Positions 17,638 through 26,310 of a DNA stretch of 64,000 bases are shown here, piece by piece. The stretch is taken from the NCBI GenBank assembly GCA_965276955.1, contig CBDIBP010000007.1, positions 149,523 through 213,522 of the forward strand, read 5' to 3'. The notes beneath the pieces were generated by a model that was not told the origin of the DNA, searched no databases, and saw only the letters and a program-made list of their open reading frames with translations. Positions within the stretch are counted from its first letter, which is position 1; each line of letters starts with the position of its first letter. A program made the position numbers and the translations under genes. The stretch comes from JABDEZ01 sp965276955. Its GTDB lineage: Bacteria > Bacteroidota > Bacteroidia > Chitinophagales > Chitinophagaceae.

Positions 17638-20600
17638 TTATAAACTTGCCTGGATACCAAACAAGTATGTATGCGAACGCGGGTAAGTAGAATAATCAAC
17701 ACCTGGTGTTAGCGGTGTGCCCCGGCGTGTATTAGCCTCGGGGTCGTACCCGCTATAGCCTGTTATTACAGCAAGGTTATTCACCGTAGCATATACCCTG
17801 AACTTCTCGATCTTGAACCTGCTCAGGAATTTCTGTGGCAAGGAATAACCTAAGGTGATGTTGTTGATACGGATAAAAGAACCATCTTCTACAGCATTGG
17901 TGCTGGAATAGTAAGCACTGTTGCTACTTTGTGGCATAGGGCCGGTAGGGTGCGGGTTGGCAGCATCCAGCACGGCAGGCGATGCACCTGTAGCATATGC
18001 TGAGGCGGTAGAAACGGTTTGCAACACGGCCCCTGTCTTAGGGTCTATAGTGCGCCATGTACCTGCCTGCGTGCCTAACAGGTTAGCATAGGTGGTATAG
18101 GCATTGCTGAACTCAAGGCTATTATCATTATACACCTGGTTACCGTACTCAAAATTGATGAATATAGACAAGTCGAAAGCCTTGTACGTGAACTGCTGGT
18201 GCAAACCACCGTAGAATTTAGGATTGGCATGACCTATAACTGTTCTGTCATGGGTAAGGTCTACCAGTGTATCGCCGTTCAGGCTTTTGTACTTTATCTG
18301 TCCGGGCTGCGGCAGGCTGCCGGTTATGGCCACATCGTTCACCAGGCCAGCTTTAGGTATATACCTGCCGGTAGATGCGTCGTAAGTAAAATCGCTGGTC
18401 TTGTAGTAGCCATCTGCCACCAGGCCATACATGGTACCTACCTGCTGGCCTACCTGCGCTATATAATCTGCGGGGGCAAATGATGGCGCCCAACCTGAAG
18501 CTATCAGGAACGATTGCGGCCCACCCAGGCTGGTGATCTCATTATTATTGAATGACATGTTGTAGTTGGCTGTCCACCTGAAAGCACCTACTCTTAATAT
18601 GGTCGCATTCACCTGGTACTCCATACCCTTGTTGCGGGTAGAACCTATGTTTTGCAACTGCGTAGTATAGCCACCTGTAGGGGAGATAGGTACTGGCAGC
18701 AAAAGGTTGTCTGAGCTATTGTAATAAAAATCGGCAGAGAAGCCTATCCTTCCGTCAAAGAAGCTGGCATCAAAACCCAGATTGCGCGACGTAGTGGTTT
18801 CCCATTTCAGATTAGGATTGGGCAGGTAAGTAGCCACGAATGCTGAAGTTGCCGGCCCGTTATGGCCCTGCAGGTAATAGAAAGTGTTTGATGCAAATTG
18901 CGATAAGAACAAGCCATCTCCAATGCGGTTATTACCGGCTTCACCTATACTTACCCTTATTTTAAGATCACTGACCACAGGTTTCAGTTTCTGCATGAAG
19001 TTCTCTTGTGAGATGCGCCATGCCAGTGCTGCTGATGGGAAATAACCCCAATCATTATTGTTGGCAGTAGAGAATTTAGAAGATCCATCGGCCCTGAAGC
19101 TAACTGTAGCCAGGTACTTTTGTTTAAAGGTATAATTAAGTCTGCCGAAGAAAGATATCAGCTTATCGGTAGTATCGATAGACGGTGTGCCGACCACAGA
19201 ATTGGGAAGCTGCTGCGGTATACCGTTACCCATATTACCAAATGCTGCAGTAGGAGTGATGCCAGGAAGAAAAATAGACTCCTGCGCAAAACCCTGGTAG
19301 TGATTCACGAAAGTTTCTTCCCCTACAAGTGCAGTAATGGCGTTGTCTTTAGCAAACGCCGTTGTGCTCTTGGAGTTGGTATATGTAAATACATTAGAGT
19401 TGTTGGTCGTCATCCTTTTACCATTAATGATAATAGCTTCCGGCCCAGATGGGGTGCTTAGCTTAGCATTGTAAGTAAGCGTATCGTTGAACGCATTGGT
19501 TTGCGTATTGGTAATGTCCACACCCAGGGTAGTGCGGAAGAACAAATAGTCGGTAAAATTATAATCAAGGTGCCCGCTGATATTGAATATGCTGTTCACC
19601 TGTTTCTTGTATTGTGCCTGGTTCAGCAATATCGGGTTCACTAACCCAAGGCTACCATCATTGGTTGCCTGGTAATAAGCAGGGTCGTAGGTATAAATGG
19701 TCTGGCCTGGTGGCAGGTACGGCCTGTACCTAACAGCCTGGCGCAAAAAGTTAAGCGTTGCATTGCCGGGGCTTGAAGTACCGGAGCCATTAACAGTCGT
19801 ATTGTTGTAACGGGTATTAAAACTTATTTTAAGTTTTTTACTGAACTGGTGGTCCAGTGTCATGTTCATCAATTCCCTGTCATAGCCCGTAAGCAACATG
19901 ATGCCTTGCTGATTGTTAGATGTGAGGCTGATGCTGTACTGTGTGGTCTGGTTGCCACCGGTAAGCGCTATATTATGCGATTGCATTGCAGCGTTCCTGC
20001 CGAATAATTGTTTTTGCCAGTCTGTAACAGGCGCTTTTTTGTATGCAGAAAGCGTATCCCACGTAGTACCGAACTGTTTGGAAAATGCAGTACTGTCTGA
20101 ATTCCTGGTACGTGAATACCAATAAGTAGCATAGTCGTAAGGCGACATCACGGGCAGTTCCTTTCCTAACTTCTGGAAACCGTAAAAACCGTTGTAGGAT
20201 ATTTTTGCATGTCCCTTAGTGTCACTACCTCTTTTAGTAGTTATGATGACCACACCATTGGCGCCACGAGAGCCATATATTGCTGTTGCAGAGGCATCCT
20301 TCAATACATCTACAGACGCTATGTCCTGGGGGGAGATAGCATTAAGGCCGTCCTCTACTTCAATACCGTCAATAATGTACAAAGGAGAGTTGTCTTGGGT
20401 TATAGAGTTCCCTCCACGTACTTTTATGGTCACATCAGCTCCGGGCTGGCCTTCATTGCTGGTTATCTGCACACCTGCCAGCCTGCCTTCCAGCGCCTCA
20501 CCTGCAGAGTTTACCGGTATATCTTTCAGGTCTTTTGCAGTTGTTGATGATACAGCACCCGTAAGGTCTTTACGCTGCACCGTCTGGTAGCCTATCACAA

Positions 20601-20913
20601 CCAGTTCATTCAGCGTTTTATCTGTTGATTGCAACGTTACATTATAAGTGCTTTCTGTACCTATATCAATTGTTTTCGGGTTATGTCCTGTATAGCTGAA
20701 GGTCAATTGCACTTTGCCGGTGGCTGGAACATTGATACTATAGTAACCATCTGTATTACTAACTGTACCGGTGGGCGAACCCACTAATCTAACCGTAGCT
20801 CCAAGCAGCGTATCACCGTCCGATCCTAATACAACACCCTGTATCGATCTGGTCTGAGCAAAAACGCATACTGTTATTAGCAGCATACTAATTGTAAGAA
20901 AAAGTTTTTTCAT
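17638..20913 (-). CDS. SusC/RagA family TonB-linked outer-membrane transporter
   Basis: ATG 20913 (MKKLFLTISMLLITVCVFAQ) gives a clean signal peptide and 1091 residues; an upstream in-frame ATG at 20952 would add 13 unlikely residues and run into the operator-like palindrome. Domain order is a carboxypeptidase-regulatory-like domain (about 24-100), a TonB plug (about 110-240, with DGIEVEDGLNAISPQDIASV and the SusC signature ASATAIYGSRGANGVVIITT), and a 22-strand barrel to the end. It imports oligosaccharides, here most likely pectin-derived, with TonB energy. It is the first gene of the four-gene block. Confidence 0.95.
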   Translation of the reverse strand: MKKLFLTISMLLITVCVFAQTRSIQGVVLGSDGDTLLGATVRLVGSPTGTVSNTDGYYSINVPATGKVQLTFSYTGHNPKTIDIGTESTYNVTLQSTDKTLNELVVIGYQTVQRKDLTGAVSSTTAKDLKDIPVNSAGEALEGRLAGVQITSNEGQPGADVTIKVRGGNSITQDNSPLYIIDGIEVEDGLNAISPQDIASVDVLKDASATAIYGSRGANGVVIITTKRGSDTKGHAKISYNGFYGFQKLGKELPVMSPYDYATYWYSRTRNSDSTAFSKQFGTTWDTLSAYKKAPVTDWQKQLFGRNAAMQSHNIALTGGNQTTQYSISLTSNNQQGIMLLTGYDRELMNMTLDHQFSKKLKISFNTRYNNTTVNGSGTSSPGNATLNFLRQAVRYRPYLPPGQTIYTYDPAYYQATNDGSLGLVNPILLNQAQYKKQVNSIFNISGHLDYNFTDYLFFRTTLGVDITNTQTNAFNDTLTYNAKLSTPSGPEAIIINGKRMTTNNSNVFTYTNSKSTTAFAKDNAITALVGEETFVNHYQGFAQESIFLPGITPTAAFGNMGNGIPQQLPNSVVGTPSIDTTDKLISFFGRLNYTFKQKYLATVSFRADGSSKFSTANNNDWGYFPSAALAWRISQENFMQKLKPVVSDLKIRVSIGEAGNNRIGDGLFLSQFASNTFYYLQGHNGPATSAFVATYLPNPNLKWETTTSRNLGFDASFFDGRIGFSADFYYNSSDNLLLPVPISPTGGYTTQLQNIGSTRNKGMEYQVNATILRVGAFRWTANYNMSFNNNEITSLGGPQSFLIASGWAPSFAPADYIAQVGQQVGTMYGLVADGYYKTSDFTYDASTGRYIPKAGLVNDVAITGSLPQPGQIKYKSLNGDTLVDLTHDRTVIGHANPKFYGGLHQQFTYKAFDLSIFINFEYGNQVYNDNSLEFSNAYTTYANLLGTQAGTWRTIDPKTGAVLQTVSTASAYATGASPAVLDAANPHPTGPMPQSSNSAYYSSTNAVEDGSFIRINNITLGYSLPQKFLSRFKIEKFRVYATVNNLAVITGYSGYDPEANTRRGTPLTPGVDYSTYPRSHTYLFGIQASL

Positions 20914-20940
20914 GAAAGAAACGTTAAATATTTCTGCAAA

Positions 20941-20956
20941 GTGAGCAATCACTCAC
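20941..20956. promoter_or_regulatory. 16-bp inverted repeat in the susC leader
   Basis: GTGAGCAATCACTCAC has 5-bp GTGAG/CTCAC arms around a six-base centre and lies 28 bases before the susC ATG. The size and spacing suit a TetR- or LacI-type dimer; a TetR gene is divergent 200 bases away. The regulator that uses it is unknown. Confidence 0.4.
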
Positions 20957-21017
20957 CTTATTTAAACACAAGTTTAGCTTGATCTGAACTGTAAAAGCGC
21001 TGTTTTAGCATAAATAA

Positions 21018-21034
21018 TTATGCAAACGTTCCCG
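21018..21034. promoter_or_regulatory. Candidate LacI-family operator upstream of susC
   Basis: TTATGCAAACGTTCCCG, reverse complement CGGGAACGTTTGCATAA, matches 15 of 17 aligned positions with the site at 24712-24728 before the acetylesterase/GH28 pair. It has a central CG as in LacI-family operators. It lies 105 bases upstream of susC in the susC-tetR intergenic region. Confidence 0.5.
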
Positions 21035-21137
21035 ATAACGATTGTAACAAACTCCCGTATAGCAAAGCCTTATAGTAACGTTTTTTAATTTATATTTATA
21101 AAAATGACGGGGATTAGTTTAATAGCCTATTACAAAA

Positions 21138-21145
21138 TAGCTTTG
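21138..21145 (+). promoter_or_regulatory. TAGCTTTG, candidate -7 element before the TetR gene
   Basis: It matches the Bacteroidota TAnnTTTG element exactly but ends only two bases before the first ATG (21148). Transcription would start close to 21151, so the transcript would be leaderless, with the second ATG (21154) the more likely start. No convincing -33 TTTG is present, only GTTTA. Confidence 0.35.
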
Positions 21146-21147
21146 CA

Positions 21148-21678
21148 ATGTCTATGACCAGGAAACAGAAAATAGCTGTAGTTGCATTAGCCTTATTTGC
21201 GGAAAGAGGATTTGAAAATACATCTTCACAATCAATAGCGAAAGAAGCTGAAGTGGCCGAATCGTTGATATTTAAACATTTTGGAAATAAAGACAAGCTA
21301 CTTGATTTTATAATTAAAACAGGTTATATGCGCATTGTGGAGCATAACAGGGGCATGCTCGCAGAGAAAAATGCAAATGACCTAATCAATGCCGCGCTGG
21401 ACCTTCCACTGAAATTAATAACGGATGAGCCCCTTTTTTGGCGCCTGCAATACCGCCTGGTAGATATGCCTTTTTCTGTAGAGCAGCACCAGCGCTTCTT
21501 AAAACCCTTATATACCCTACTGAAAAATGCATTTACTACTCTTGAGTATGACAACCCCGAAGATGAGACCCAGTTTGTGATGCTGGTAATAGATGCTTTA
21601 TGGAAGAGCCATATAACCAAAGGGCTTGATTATGTGCAAACCATGAGTGCCTTTGTTAAAATGAAATACAAGCAATAA
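21148..21678 (+). CDS. TetR/AcrR family transcriptional regulator
   Basis: A 176-residue regulator. Residues about 5-50 form a TetR helix-turn-helix (KIAVVALALFAERGFENTSS then SIAKEAEVAESLIFKHFGNK), including the conserved F-HFGNK recognition end. The C-terminal ligand domain is divergent and names no ligand. Start is ATG 21148 or ATG 21154. It is divergent from susC and lies in tandem with the LacI gene, so it may regulate susC through the nearby 16-bp inverted repeat, but this is only inferred from position. Confidence 0.85.
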   Translation: MSMTRKQKIAVVALALFAERGFENTSSQSIAKEAEVAESLIFKHFGNKDKLLDFIIKTGYMRIVEHNRGMLAEKNANDLINAALDLPLKLITDEPLFWRLQYRLVDMPFSVEQHQRFLKPLYTLLKNAFTTLEYDNPEDETQFVMLVIDALWKSHITKGLDYVQTMSAFVKMKYKQ

Positions 21679-21884
21679 GGCACAGTGTAGCCTTACAGTT
21701 TTAGACTGTTGTCGCAGATAGGGGTTGACCTACTATATATTCTTTAAATACCCCTTTTGCTTCCTTATGTCTTATACTACATTCACTTTTCTCTTTGTGC
21801 TATAATTTGTGTATATTTAAACGTCATTGAAATGCGTTAAATATACGCTCTACTGCCGGTCTATAGCGTTAAGTATCTATCTAT

Positions 21885-22916
21885 ATGAAATTTGAGCCTG
21901 TAACAATAAAGGATATTGCCAAAGTACTGAACTTATCTACCTCAACCGTATCCCGGGCGTTGAGGGACAGCTACGAGATAAGCGCAAAAACCAAGAAAAG
22001 AGTATTGGAATATGCGGAGGAAATGAACTATATGCCCAATCCCATAGCGCTAAGCCTTAAGGAACGTAAAACAAGATCTATAGGCGTGGTGGTTTGCGAA
22101 ATTGCGAATAGTTTCTTTTCCCAGGCCATCAACGGTATAGAGTCTGTAGCTTACGATGCCGGGTATAATGTTATCATTACCCAAAGCAACGAATCGTACG
22201 AGAAAGAGGTAAGCAATGTAAAGCATCTGGCATCACGCTCTGTAGATGGCATCATCATTTCTATCTCGTCCGAAACTACTGATGTAAGCCACTTAAAAGA
22301 GCTGCGCGATAAAGGTATGCCTATCGTTTTCTTTGACCGTGTAGTGAAGGAGATCGAAACACATAAAGTAGTGTCTGACAATTATCAAGGTGCATATAAC
22401 TCAACAGTACACCTAATAAAGAGCGGCTATAAGAAGATAACATTCTTTGGTAATGCAGAATACCTGTCCATAACTAAAGAGAGGCTGGCCGGCTATAAAG
22501 CTGCCCTTGAAGAAAATGGGCTGGTTTACAAACCAGAGTATGTAAAGTACTGCCTGCATGGCGGTATGATATATGATGAGATAGAAGTGGTGCTGAAAGA
22601 GCTGCTGAAAGGAAAGAATAAACCAGATGCTATTATAGCATGTGCTGATAAGATAACTACCAACTGCCTACGGTATTTTAAGAAAAATAATATTAGTGTA
22701 CCCAAAGATGTGGGCCTCATAGGCTATTCCAATCTCGACCTTACAGAATTGCTGCAGCCTTCACTATCTGTAATAAGGCAACAAGCCTTCGAGATGGGTG
22801 CTAATGCTACCGAATTGCTGATACAGATGATAAGCAGCAAAAGGCCCATAAAACAGTTTGAGAACAGGGTGCTGGTGCCAGAGCTCATCATCAGAGAATC
22901 GAGCCATAGCCGATAA
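21885..22916 (+). CDS. LacI family transcriptional regulator
   Basis: A 343-residue LacI/GalR regulator. The N-terminal DNA-binding domain reads TIKDIAKVLNLSTSTVSRAL with the hinge region MNYMPNPIALSLKERKT. The rest is a periplasmic-binding-protein-like sensor domain (IGVVVCEIANSFFSQAINGIE, VDGIIISISSE, PDAIIACADKIT, VGLIGYSNLDL). The ligand is probably a uronate or oligogalacturonide, inferred from the surrounding pectin genes. Three sites with a shared CGWTTGCRTRA core in the locus are candidate operators. It converges with the esterase gene, with three bases between the stops. Confidence 0.93.
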   Translation: MKFEPVTIKDIAKVLNLSTSTVSRALRDSYEISAKTKKRVLEYAEEMNYMPNPIALSLKERKTRSIGVVVCEIANSFFSQAINGIESVAYDAGYNVIITQSNESYEKEVSNVKHLASRSVDGIIISISSETTDVSHLKELRDKGMPIVFFDRVVKEIETHKVVSDNYQGAYNSTVHLIKSGYKKITFFGNAEYLSITKERLAGYKAALEENGLVYKPEYVKYCLHGGMIYDEIEVVLKELLKGKNKPDAIIACADKITTNCLRYFKKNNISVPKDVGLIGYSNLDLTELLQPSLSVIRQQAFEMGANATELLIQMISSKRPIKQFENRVLVPELIIRESSHSR

Positions 22917-22919
22917 TTG

Positions 22920-23885
22920 TCAATATTTATAGTCAAATACTTTATTCAGGAAATTTACTGTGTACTGCACCGTTGGTGTGAACCAGGGTGTGAACAACCA
23001 AAAAGGATGCGGTGCATCAGTGAAAGTATGTATCTCATTGTAAATGTGCAGGCTATCCAATTGCTTTAGCATATCGTCTCGCCCGGCATGCATACGCGCT
23101 ACACCACTGTTGATGAATAGAAAAGGGGGCGTGGTACTCCCAACATGACTTAGTGCTGATGCATCGAGCCACAGTTGCGGGTCTTGCGCCCTGGTGGCAC
23201 CCAACCATAATGCTGCAGCAGATACCCCTTTACTTTCATCCCCCTCGCCCGATTCAGGATGCGTGAAAGCCAGTATACCATCAACATCTACCACAGCATT
23301 CACATCACTTTTTTCGTTATTATTTCCTTCGTTGCCCTCAAACTCCTGCATACCATTCGTTGTACCCAATAGCGCCACAAGCTGCCCACCGGCCGAGCAT
23401 CCCAGGGCCGCTACTTTATTTTTATCTATGCCATATCGTTTCGCATTTCCCCGCATCCATCTTACAGCAGCTTTAAGGTCATACACAGCAGCGGGGTATT
23501 TTGCCTCCGGCGATAAACGGTATTCTGCAACAACAGCCACATATCCGTTTGCAGCCAATCGCTGTGCCATAGGCACTTGCTGATCGCGGCTGCCAGAGCG
23601 CCAGCCACCACCATGTATCAGTAAAACAGCAGGTCTTTTCTTGTCTTTTATTTTTGCAGGATAGAACACATCTGCGTGTATAGCTCGGTTACCCACAGTG
23701 GTATATATGCGTCCCGTATCGGCAACCACACCGGCAGGCATGTGCGGATACACAATGCTTATAAAGGGCTGCTTTTTTACCGCTTTTACATATGCACTGT
23801 ACACTGTAAAAGAAGTGTCCCTCGGCATTTGTGCATAGGCGGGGAAAGAAGCCAGTAGTAATAAAACAGTAAGTAGCGGCTTCAT
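22920..23885 (-). CDS. Exported alpha/beta-hydrolase esterase
   Basis: A 321-residue esterase of the BD-FAE/hormone-sensitive-lipase type. The signal peptide ends near AQMPRD. The oxyanion motif HGGGWRSGSRDQQ lies near residue 91 and the nucleophile elbow GCSAGGQLVALLG near residue 163, with a late His in DAPHPFW near residue 297. In this locus it may remove acetyl, methyl or feruloyl groups from pectin; the exact bond is unknown. The ATG overlaps the last base of the acetylesterase stop (TAATG), so the two are translationally coupled. Confidence 0.82.
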   Translation of the reverse strand: MKPLLTVLLLLASFPAYAQMPRDTSFTVYSAYVKAVKKQPFISIVYPHMPAGVVADTGRIYTTVGNRAIHADVFYPAKIKDKKRPAVLLIHGGGWRSGSRDQQVPMAQRLAANGYVAVVAEYRLSPEAKYPAAVYDLKAAVRWMRGNAKRYGIDKNKVAALGCSAGGQLVALLGTTNGMQEFEGNEGNNNEKSDVNAVVDVDGILAFTHPESGEGDESKGVSAAALWLGATRAQDPQLWLDASALSHVGSTTPPFLFINSGVARMHAGRDDMLKQLDSLHIYNEIHTFTDAPHPFWLFTPWFTPTVQYTVNFLNKVFDYKY

Positions 23886-24652
23886 TATTTTGCACCTTTT
23901 CTACCTGTGGTCAGGTGGTTGGCCAAGTCTATCTTCATATCTTTTAATGACTGAAGTACCAGCTCTGCTACCCTGCGCGCACCTAACTCGTTAAAGTGGG
24001 TATTGTCATCAACACCATCAGGATAGTTGGGATGCTCCCCAGGGGCCAGTTTATTGAATAATAGTTTAGAATTCTCAGGTCCCATTTGCTGTAGCATAGC
24101 AATAGTTTTCTGGTCCATGTCTATCAGTGGCACATCATATTTTTTTGCTACTTCCCTTACCAGTGGCGCATATACTTCGTGGGTTTCTAATGCAGTGCCC
24201 GCCGCATCAAATTTGCGGCGGCTTACCGGGGTGAGTAATATAGGCAGGCCTTTTTTCTTGCGCGTTTCTGTAACAAATTTTACCAGATTAGCTTTATATT
24301 CATCGGGTGTAGTGTAGCGCTCTACCTTCTCCTTCGACTCATCATTGTGGCCAAACTGGATGAATACATAATCGCCCGGCTTCACATTATCAATGATAGA
24401 TGCCCACAGGCCTTCTGATATAAATGTGCGGGTGCTTCTGCCATTCTTAGCCTTGTTCACAATGGTAATAGATGAATCGAAGAAGTAAACGAAGGGCATA
24501 CCCCAGCCAGTTTCGGGATAAGCTTTTGTCTCTTTTATTGACATGGTAGAATCGCCCGCCATGAAGATAGTAGTATGATGCTCATCTGTATTAAAAGCCA
24601 TAAGAAGTAATGCAGCTATAGTAGCTATTTTATAACGGAAGCGGTTATACAT
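23885..24652 (-). CDS. SGNH (CE12-like) rhamnogalacturonan acetylesterase
   Basis: A 255-residue SGNH hydrolase. Block I is FMAGDSTMS near residues 30-38 with the nucleophile Ser. The Gly of block II is in NKAKNGRSTRTF near 67, block III is IQFGHNDESK near 98, and block V is DDNTHFNELGARRVAELV near residues 215-232 with the catalytic Asp and His. This spacing is typical of rhamnogalacturonan acetylesterase, which deacetylates galacturonosyl residues in RG-I. An N-terminal hydrophobic segment suggests export. It is divergent from the second GH28 and shares its promoter region. Confidence 0.87.
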   Translation of the reverse strand: MYNRFRYKIATIAALLLMAFNTDEHHTTIFMAGDSTMSIKETKAYPETGWGMPFVYFFDSSITIVNKAKNGRSTRTFISEGLWASIIDNVKPGDYVFIQFGHNDESKEKVERYTTPDEYKANLVKFVTETRKKKGLPILLTPVSRRKFDAAGTALETHEVYAPLVREVAKKYDVPLIDMDQKTIAMLQQMGPENSKLLFNKLAPGEHPNYPDGVDDNTHFNELGARRVAELVLQSLKDMKIDLANHLTTGRKGAK

Positions 24653-24711
24653 AGAGGTGTTTTACTGAAATAAAAATAAAGCATTTCTCTTGCCATGGCA
24701 TCCTAAAATGC

Positions 24712-24729
24712 CGGGAACGATTGCATGAA
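24712..24729. promoter_or_regulatory. Candidate LacI-family operator between acetylesterase and GH28
   Basis: CGGGAACGATTGCATGAA closely matches the reverse complement of the susC site (CGGGAACGTTTGCATAA). It lies about 60 bases from the acetylesterase start and 50 from the GH28 start, so it could control both divergent units. Confidence 0.5.
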
Positions 24730-24778
24730 TTGGCAATATTGTGGCATACAAGTTGATTAATTTTGAAAGACCACATAA

Positions 24779-26275
24779 ATGAATATGCTAATGATACGCA
24801 GGCAATTATGCAGCGTGAGCGCTATATGCTCCATTTTTATCTCACTCACTTTTTCAACGGCAACGAATGCGCAGGTAAAAGACCTTTCTTATTACTACAG
24901 TCAGGCCCCGTTCAAAATGCCAGTAGTTACCGAACCCAGGTTTGCTGATAAGACCTTTAATATCAAGGACTATGGTGCGGTGGCTGATAACAAAACACTG
25001 AACACCAAAGCCTTTGCAGATGCCATAGGGGCCTGCACAAAAGCTGGTGGCGGTAAGGTAGTAGTACCCGCTGGCACCTGGCTAACCGGACCCATACAAA
25101 TGCAAAACAACGTGAACCTTGTGGTGGAGCAGGATGCACTGATACAGTTCACTAAAGACCATACACAGTACCCTATAGTAAAGGCATCAAATACAAGCAC
25201 ATCCTACGTGCCGGCTTCTCCTATATATGGCTACGACCTGCAGAATATTGCTATTACAGGTGCAGGCAAAATAGACGGTGCTGGCGAGAGCTGGAGGCCG
25301 GTAAAGAAACAAAAGGTATCGCCCGACGAGTGGAATAAACTCCTGGCAAGCGGCGGAGTGGTGAGTGAAGACGGCAAAATATGGTGGCCATCGCGCGAAG
25401 CCATAAACGGTGAAGCTTATATGAAAAAACTTAAAAAAGATGGCGGCAAACCTGGTCCCGATGCATACCTGCCTGCCCGCGACTATAATCGCCCATACAT
25501 GGTGTTCTTTGTAAATTGCAGTAATGTATTGCTGGAAGGGGTTACCATCCGCAACTCGCCAAAGTTCGTTTTCTACCCCAATTCTTGCTCCAATCTTACA
25601 ATGCGCGGTGTAAGTATATACAACGACTGGTGGGCGCAAAATGGCGATGGGATAGACATAAGCGCCTGCAAAAATGTAGTGCTCTACAAGTGCAACGTGA
25701 ACGCCGGCGATGATGGTATATGCATGAAAGCATCTACAAAGAAAGATGACCCCGGACCTGTAACGCGCAACATATTAATAGCGGGCTGCACCGTACTGCG
25801 TGCACACGGTGGCTTTGTGATAGGCAGCAATACCGATGGCGGTATGCAGGATATATTTGTTGATGACTGCACCTTTACCGGTACAGATGCGGGTATACGT
25901 GTGAAGAGCAATCCTGGCAGGGGTGGTCTGGTCAAGAACATTTATATAACCAATATCACCATGAAGAACATACAGGGCGAAGCAGTTGTTTTTGATACTT
26001 ATTATGAAGATATGCCAGCCGGTAAGACCAAGGGCGATGATGAGGGTAAGAATGATAAGATACCTCAGTTCCAGGATTTTTACATCAGCAATATCACTTG
26101 CGTTGGCGCTAAGAAAGCTATATCACTTACCGGGTTGCCAGAAATGCCTATCACCAGGATCAACTTTGAGAATGTGAACATTACCGCAGACCAGGGCTAT
26201 GAAAATAAAAATACCTCCGAAATAAATTTCAAGTCAGTTAAACTTACTACGGCGAGTGGAGTCAAAACATATTAG
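24779..26275 (+). CDS. GH28 polygalacturonase-like glycoside hydrolase, exported (second copy)
   Basis: A 498-residue family 28 hydrolase, paralogous to the one at 10206-11891. A signal peptide ends after TNAQ (near residue 32). Catalytic motifs are NGDGID near 288-293, GDDGICMK near 310-317, AHGGFVIGS near 342-350 and RVK near 374-376. Several in-frame ATGs (24779, 24785, 24791) are possible. Adjacency to the acetylesterase suggests action on acetylated homogalacturonan or rhamnogalacturonan; endo or exo mode cannot be told from sequence alone. Confidence 0.92.
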   Translation: MNMLMIRRQLCSVSAICSIFISLTFSTATNAQVKDLSYYYSQAPFKMPVVTEPRFADKTFNIKDYGAVADNKTLNTKAFADAIGACTKAGGGKVVVPAGTWLTGPIQMQNNVNLVVEQDALIQFTKDHTQYPIVKASNTSTSYVPASPIYGYDLQNIAITGAGKIDGAGESWRPVKKQKVSPDEWNKLLASGGVVSEDGKIWWPSREAINGEAYMKKLKKDGGKPGPDAYLPARDYNRPYMVFFVNCSNVLLEGVTIRNSPKFVFYPNSCSNLTMRGVSIYNDWWAQNGDGIDISACKNVVLYKCNVNAGDDGICMKASTKKDDPGPVTRNILIAGCTVLRAHGGFVIGSNTDGGMQDIFVDDCTFTGTDAGIRVKSNPGRGGLVKNIYITNITMKNIQGEAVVFDTYYEDMPAGKTKGDDEGKNDKIPQFQDFYISNITCVGAKKAISLTGLPEMPITRINFENVNITADQGYENKNTSEINFKSVKLTTASGVKTY

Positions 26276-26310
26276 CCTGCCTTACTACATCACTTTTTTT
26301 TCCATACAAG

